Origin: Hyperoplus lanceolatus
Lineage: Eukaryota; Chordata; Actinopteri; Uranoscopiformes; Ammodytidae
Assembly (NCBI GenBank): GCA_026929865.2
Contig: CM049407.1
Location: 14,834,001-14,898,000 of the forward strand
DNA: 64,000 bases
Direction: 5' to 3'
Shown one piece after another: positions 59,157 through 64,000 of the stretch. The notes beneath the pieces were generated by a model. That model saw nothing but the letters and a program-made list of their open reading frames with translations. It was not told the DNA's origin and did no database searches. The position numbers and the translations under genes are program-made. Within the stretch, counting starts at the first letter, position 1. Every line of letters begins with the position of its first letter.

Positions 59157-60447
59157 GAAGAGAAGCCAAAGGCACCTTTATCTCACATGAGAAAGGTGCA
59201 GTGAGGAATGGTGCAGGATCTGATGAACAGGAAAATCGTGCAAGCTACACACAATATAAACCTGTTATGTGGACAATGAAAGGGGGAATCAAGAAAGAAC
59301 ACTTCTGCCAGAGACACTGGATAATTTCACCTTGTTTTTTCTAGCTAATGTTTGTTAGTTTGTAATTGGTTAATCGAGCAAGTAACACTAACAACTGTGA
59401 CAGCAGAAGGGCTATTTCTGATCCACAGCACTAATACCAGCATTAAAGGAACAGTTTGACATTTTTGGCAGAAACTACTGGTGAACAGATCTTCAGATTC
59501 AACTCTCTTCAAAAAAAGTGAAGCGAAAGTAAGTTTAAAAAATGTACTTTCAAATAAACTTGATGTGGCTTTAGCATCTCAATCAGGGTCACTGATGAAC
59601 CTGGTGTTAATTAATAGTCCAAATATAATTTATAACTCTTTGATAATGCAGTTTTAGGACAGAACCACGAGACCTAACTTAAGGATGTTGAATGATAAGA
59701 ACATCTGTTTCATTTCAGTGTGCTCTGTGTGAGGTCACAGACAATCTTAAATAACACAAGTTCCTCATTTTGCTCTTAGCTGTTCAACACAAATATAAAA
59801 ACTGATGCATCTGCACAAGTAGTTACCATTACTTTGGGGGGGAGTGCATGATACACACTTAAGGATTTTGTGATAATTCCACTATTAAGCAATCAAGATG
59901 AGGCCTTCTTAAAAAAATTATCGTCAATGGTTCACATTTAGTGCTAATGTATTAAAGGTAAAAAAAATTGTGACAGGATCACTCTGTGAAACGACAGAGA
60001 ATTATAACCTAATTCTGCAGCCCCCTTCAGCTTTATAACAAGTTGCAGTTTGTTGTTTAGCTGTCCTGCAGCAACTTTAGTGTTTTGGTTCACACTTAAA
60101 GCTCTCAGAAAGTGTCATCTTCAACTGCAGGAGACAGTTGTTATCAGTAAAAGTGTACTGTACATGACGTGCCCCAGCACAAAATAGCAGATACTAGCAT
60201 CCTTCAGGAGCTATAGATTCAGATATTTTTACTCAGGAGTTGGGGGAGACCAAAAAAAGAGCTAAAGAAAGTGAATAATTTACTCATATCTATCAGGACA
60301 GGACATGTTGTTCCATAACTTCTGTATGCGTAACTCAGTACAATAACTGTTTGCTAACAAGTTTGTCATACCAACCTTGAAGGTGAAATTTTGTAATCAA
60401 ACCTTGTTTCTAACCTTTCACTAAAAATCCATGAGACAATACAATTT

Positions 60448-60449
<2 letters not shown>

Positions 60450-60478
<29 letters not shown>
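60450..60478. repeat. CA array
   Basis: About 14 CA units. Confidence 0.93.
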
Positions 60479-60480
<2 letters not shown>

Positions 60481-63375
60481 CTGAACTCATAACCAATTTG
60501 TAAGACAGCAACTCCTATCACTTGAGGCTGGGTAATTGTAACAAAACCACACACTAGTCTAAAGTAGATCCCACCTCCACCACAGACACCTGCCTGCTGC
60601 CCTTTTTTTTTTTAACATCGGCAACATGTGGTGTATTAGCTGTGAGGTCTGAAAACACATCGCACTTAGTAGGCTACTGCCTAGTGTTGAAAGTTCAGTA
60701 TGCCTGGGTGGTCTAAAATCCATCCACAGGTATGAGGCCGCACACCACCAATACACATACAAACATATACACACAGGCTGCCTCCTCTTGAGCTTTTCAA
60801 AATACCGTGTCAACACATGAGTAAGGACACAAGTATGGACACTTAATAAATGATCAGAGAAAAATGAGAGAAAAATACACAACGTAAGGAGCTGGGATAC
60901 TGAGTCATATTTCAGAAAAAAATGACGGTTTGACTTTAATATTTCCACTGACGGCCCCATCCCAGAGTGTCCTCAACTCACCAGGGGGAGAAAACAAACA
61001 TCAAATAAATACTTTCAGAGAGAGAAGTGAAACTCAAAACAGGCGCAGACAGAGTGACGCAGGAACACAAAATAAAGAAGTGAGCAACGGAAAGGCAGAT
61101 GTAAACAGTTAGAGAGTCCTGTATTGCACATCAGCGACCAAAGTGCTGATGCCGTACGCTCGCCGTGACAACATAAAGATGAGGTCTGGTGATATAGGAG
61201 GACAGAGGAAACGCTGACACTTTTGGAGGGGAGCCCAGGGGTCCAAGGGAGAAAATGAGAGAGCATGAGAGGGAACGGAGAGAGAGACTCAAAGAGGGAA
61301 CAACGAAGGTCAGGGGAAAAGGGGCCAAGAAGGAGAAGCATGGCGGTGAACACGACGAGGAAATCCTCTTAGTTCCTTTGGTTGTACCGTAACCCATTGG
61401 TGGCTTTACCATCACACACATTTTGCACATTCATGAAAACACGCTAAAGGTTTTCCGTGTACACACTCAAATTGTTCTGCTGAATCTGTGGGCCACAAAT
61501 GTAAAATTGCACTTGTATGCTTCAACTGACTCCACTTGTCAGCTTGCAGACTGGCTGTCTGCCCCTCACACACCTTTTTCCGACATCAGAATATCTGATG
61601 CAGGACGTGTGGCCAGCAGTGTGGATGTGAGAGAGTGAGCCTCTCATGCACTCTGTTTTCTCTTTCTTTAATCTTTACACACAACTATTTATGTCACTTG
61701 TAATGAGTGCAACGCTATGGATTACTGCCTTAGATTGTGGTTGTTGTTGTCGACACATTTTTGCCTGTTGGACAACACGTCTTACGAAAGCACTTATTTT
61801 CAAGAATAACATGATCATTTCCTTACCACACCCAAGCCATATTTTAACGTTGAAACTCATTTAACAGCACAATGCATGGTTACATGGTGTCCTGTCTTAA
61901 GGATGTACATTCCATTCATTTGTGAGCACAGCAAAGTTACATCAGATGTTTTGTAGCTTCTTTCGTGTGGCAAATCGAGGAACAAGTGAGTCCTACTTCA
62001 GAGGATCATCGAAAAACCTTTCCCCCTGTTTTGGCCAATATTATTTCCAGCCTACTTCTTCTGTGTTTTTAAAAAACAAATGTTTTTAGACATTACAAAT
62101 AAAACAGGAAGCTTGTGACAGAAAGAAAACATATACTGTAGTGTTGGGTGTTAATTAATTGGAACCGGCACAGGACTTTGTTTTTCAAACCTGTTTCCAA
62201 AAGTAGACCTTATTTGCAGAGTCCAGCCGTCTGGTTTACATTGGGTCTGTTCAGCCTCTGGGGGGGGGGGATAACACAGCTACTACCAGCAGCAGCAGAC
62301 ACACAAACCCAAAAGGCCAACGCGCCACATGTCGGGCACGCCACCGCTGGTGTGAAGGGGACCACACAGAGGGTCGATGATCCCTGATGATGGCTTTGGT
62401 GAAAGGACCTCCTGTCCTTCACCTCGGCCTCAGCCCTGTTCGCTCACTCACTCACTCACTCACACCTCCTCTAACTCTCCTTCACTTCCATTACAGTGTG
62501 TGTCTCAATGTGACTTCCGTGTTTTTTCCAGAACCTCCCGCTATGTGAAAGCCCTGTGGTGGAGTAAAGCGTCCCCATGCTGTTCTCCCCCCTCCCCAGG
62601 GAGCTACATACTCTGCTGTGACCTCTGCCTTACCCTCCTTCACTCCCGCCTGCTTCCAAACAACCCGCCCCCACACTCTCTCCCCTAGGTGGTCTCCCCA
62701 GCGGTGTGCAGCGGATGCCCTGCAGTCAGGATTAGCTTGATTTATAACCTTTCAGCTTGTCCTTTTTCTAAGGACAAGTGTTTCCCTTTTTTTTCCTCTC
62801 CACGTGTGCATCTAAAATTAGGATTTAGGATAGTTGAAGTCAATTTATTTTCTCCCTGTGTTAATTGATTTCATTCACAGCTATCCCTGAAGAAATTTGA
62901 TGATTTGACAAGCATCTAATGGCATGCTGAAATGATTAGTTAACAATTCTGTCGTTTTATTTACCATGTGAAGCCTTTCCCTGAGCAAAAATGCTGATCC
63001 CCCAGCTGGTTTTAAAATGTGGTAATGTTTTGCCTTGCTCTGCTTTATATAATGTTACAATAAACATCTTTAGGATTTGAAATTAATGTGATGGAGATTA
63101 TTCATTATTTTTATAGTGTTAAACAAAAAAAGCAATTATCCAAATAGTCATGACTCGGCTCTCTTTGACTCTCTTTGTCTCTTTTCCTGAGCAGACAATT
63201 AAAGGAGACACTGAAGACAGAGTGAGAGATTCAACAACGGAGTGGGGAAGAGAAACGTTTGGGGGACTTACATCCATAATGCTGCCTTTGCTTTTTCTTC
63301 TTTGGAAAAGAGTACTGCCCTGCAGTTACAGCTCAGATGATGCCATGTGCCCGTACAAGAGAAAATGTGCGTCTA

Positions 63376-63628
63376 TATGCGTGTGTGCATGTGTGCGTGT
63401 GTCTGTGTGTGTGTGTGTGTGCGTTTGTGAGAGAGAGAAGGAGAGAGAGAGAGAGAGACAGACACACACACACACACACACAGACTGCTGGCAAGCTAAA
63501 ATGCCCTCTGTGCTGGAATTTACCAGATGGCACGGGACAGAAACAACCAGGGGTATTACTACCACACACACGCACACACACACAGACATAAAAGCAGGCA
63601 CACACACACACACACACACACATGCAAC

Positions 63629-63661
<33 letters not shown>

Positions 63662-63677
63662 GGAACACACACACAGG
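63376..63677. repeat. Compound TG / GA / CA microsatellite cluster
   Basis: A TG run (63395-63421), a GA run (63428-63459) and CA runs (63460-63483, 63563-63585, 63599-63623 and 63634-63675) are packed within 300 bases. The TG and CA runs are complementary and could pair. Confidence 0.92.
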
Positions 63678-64000
63678 AATCCTGTGACAGGATAGGTCTA
63701 TACTAGGTCTATTCAGGAAACAGCATGTAGTGATAGAAGTAGATGTGGCTTTACATGCAGAGAAAGCCCTATAAAAAACCTTTAAGAGAGCATGCTTGAT
63801 ACTCAACATAAAACCTATAGTTGACAGGATGTTATGTGGAGCAAATTTCTGTTAAGACTTTAGTAGAAAGGCCTAATGGCTAAACTAAAGTTATGTCACT
63901 GTAGTTATCATAACAACTAATTGGAGCATGCTACCGGGCTGTGCCGGCCGGGATGTGAAATGAATTGAATCAATTATCAAAACAGACACAAAATGAGTGT

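Noticed and set aside
63240-63290. First exon of ubl3 (minus-strand ATGGAT before a GTAAGT donor)
   Set aside because: The donor is good, but the encoded residues do not resemble the known N-terminus, and no other support exists.

Overview
The window looks like teleost fish nuclear DNA. The support is a fish-type odorant receptor cluster, L2-clade LINEs, Tc1, hAT and TTAA-target DNA transposons, Ty3/Gypsy and DIRS-like fossils, a tRNA-derived SINE, very long CA/TG microsatellites, and a spliced vertebrate gene, ubl3. There are no prokaryotic features.

Layout. From 1 to 9.2 kb is the edge of an odorant receptor (OR) cluster on the minus strand. It holds one open but window-truncated receptor (1-372), an N-terminal scrap (1975-2120), and a receptor pseudogene (5791-9190) split by two hAT elements, each with a clean 8-bp target-site duplication (TSD). 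From 9.2 to 41.2 kb is a transposon-dense block in which elements sit inside elements, often with readable TSDs that give the order of events. It contains a DIRS-like relic (11.2-12.0 kb), a terminal-inverted-repeat (TIR) element holding a hAT that holds a MITE (12.8-15.2 kb), and an L2 LINE split by a TTAA element that carries 189-bp tandem repeats and another hAT (15.2-19.5 kb). After these come a TIR element carrying a second L2 (19.8-24.0 kb), a head-to-head Tc1 chimera interrupted by an unclassified repeat-built element (24.4-27.7 kb), a SINE (30.4 kb), an older Gypsy fossil with two further insertions (30.6-35.8 kb) and a young-looking Gypsy fossil (36.8-41.2 kb).

From 41.2 to 64 kb transposon density drops sharply. 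Four exons of ubl3 (ubiquitin-like protein 3) lie on the minus strand at 45377-49619. They encode the last 108 residues up to the CAAX box CVIL, with a likely 3' UTR down to about 43.45 kb. The first coding exon, expected to encode about nine residues, was not found, so 49.6-64 kb is probably intron 1 or upstream sequence. It holds one more hAT copy with a perfect TSD and several long dinucleotide arrays.

The only clearly functional-looking genes are ubl3 and possibly the edge OR. Apart from some short or unassigned stretches, the rest is transposon-derived, decayed or simple-sequence DNA. I saw no convincing new multi-gene system. The most unusual objects are the unclassified element at 25391-27132, the Tc1 head-to-head chimera, and the hairpin-bearing hAT inside the OR pseudogene.
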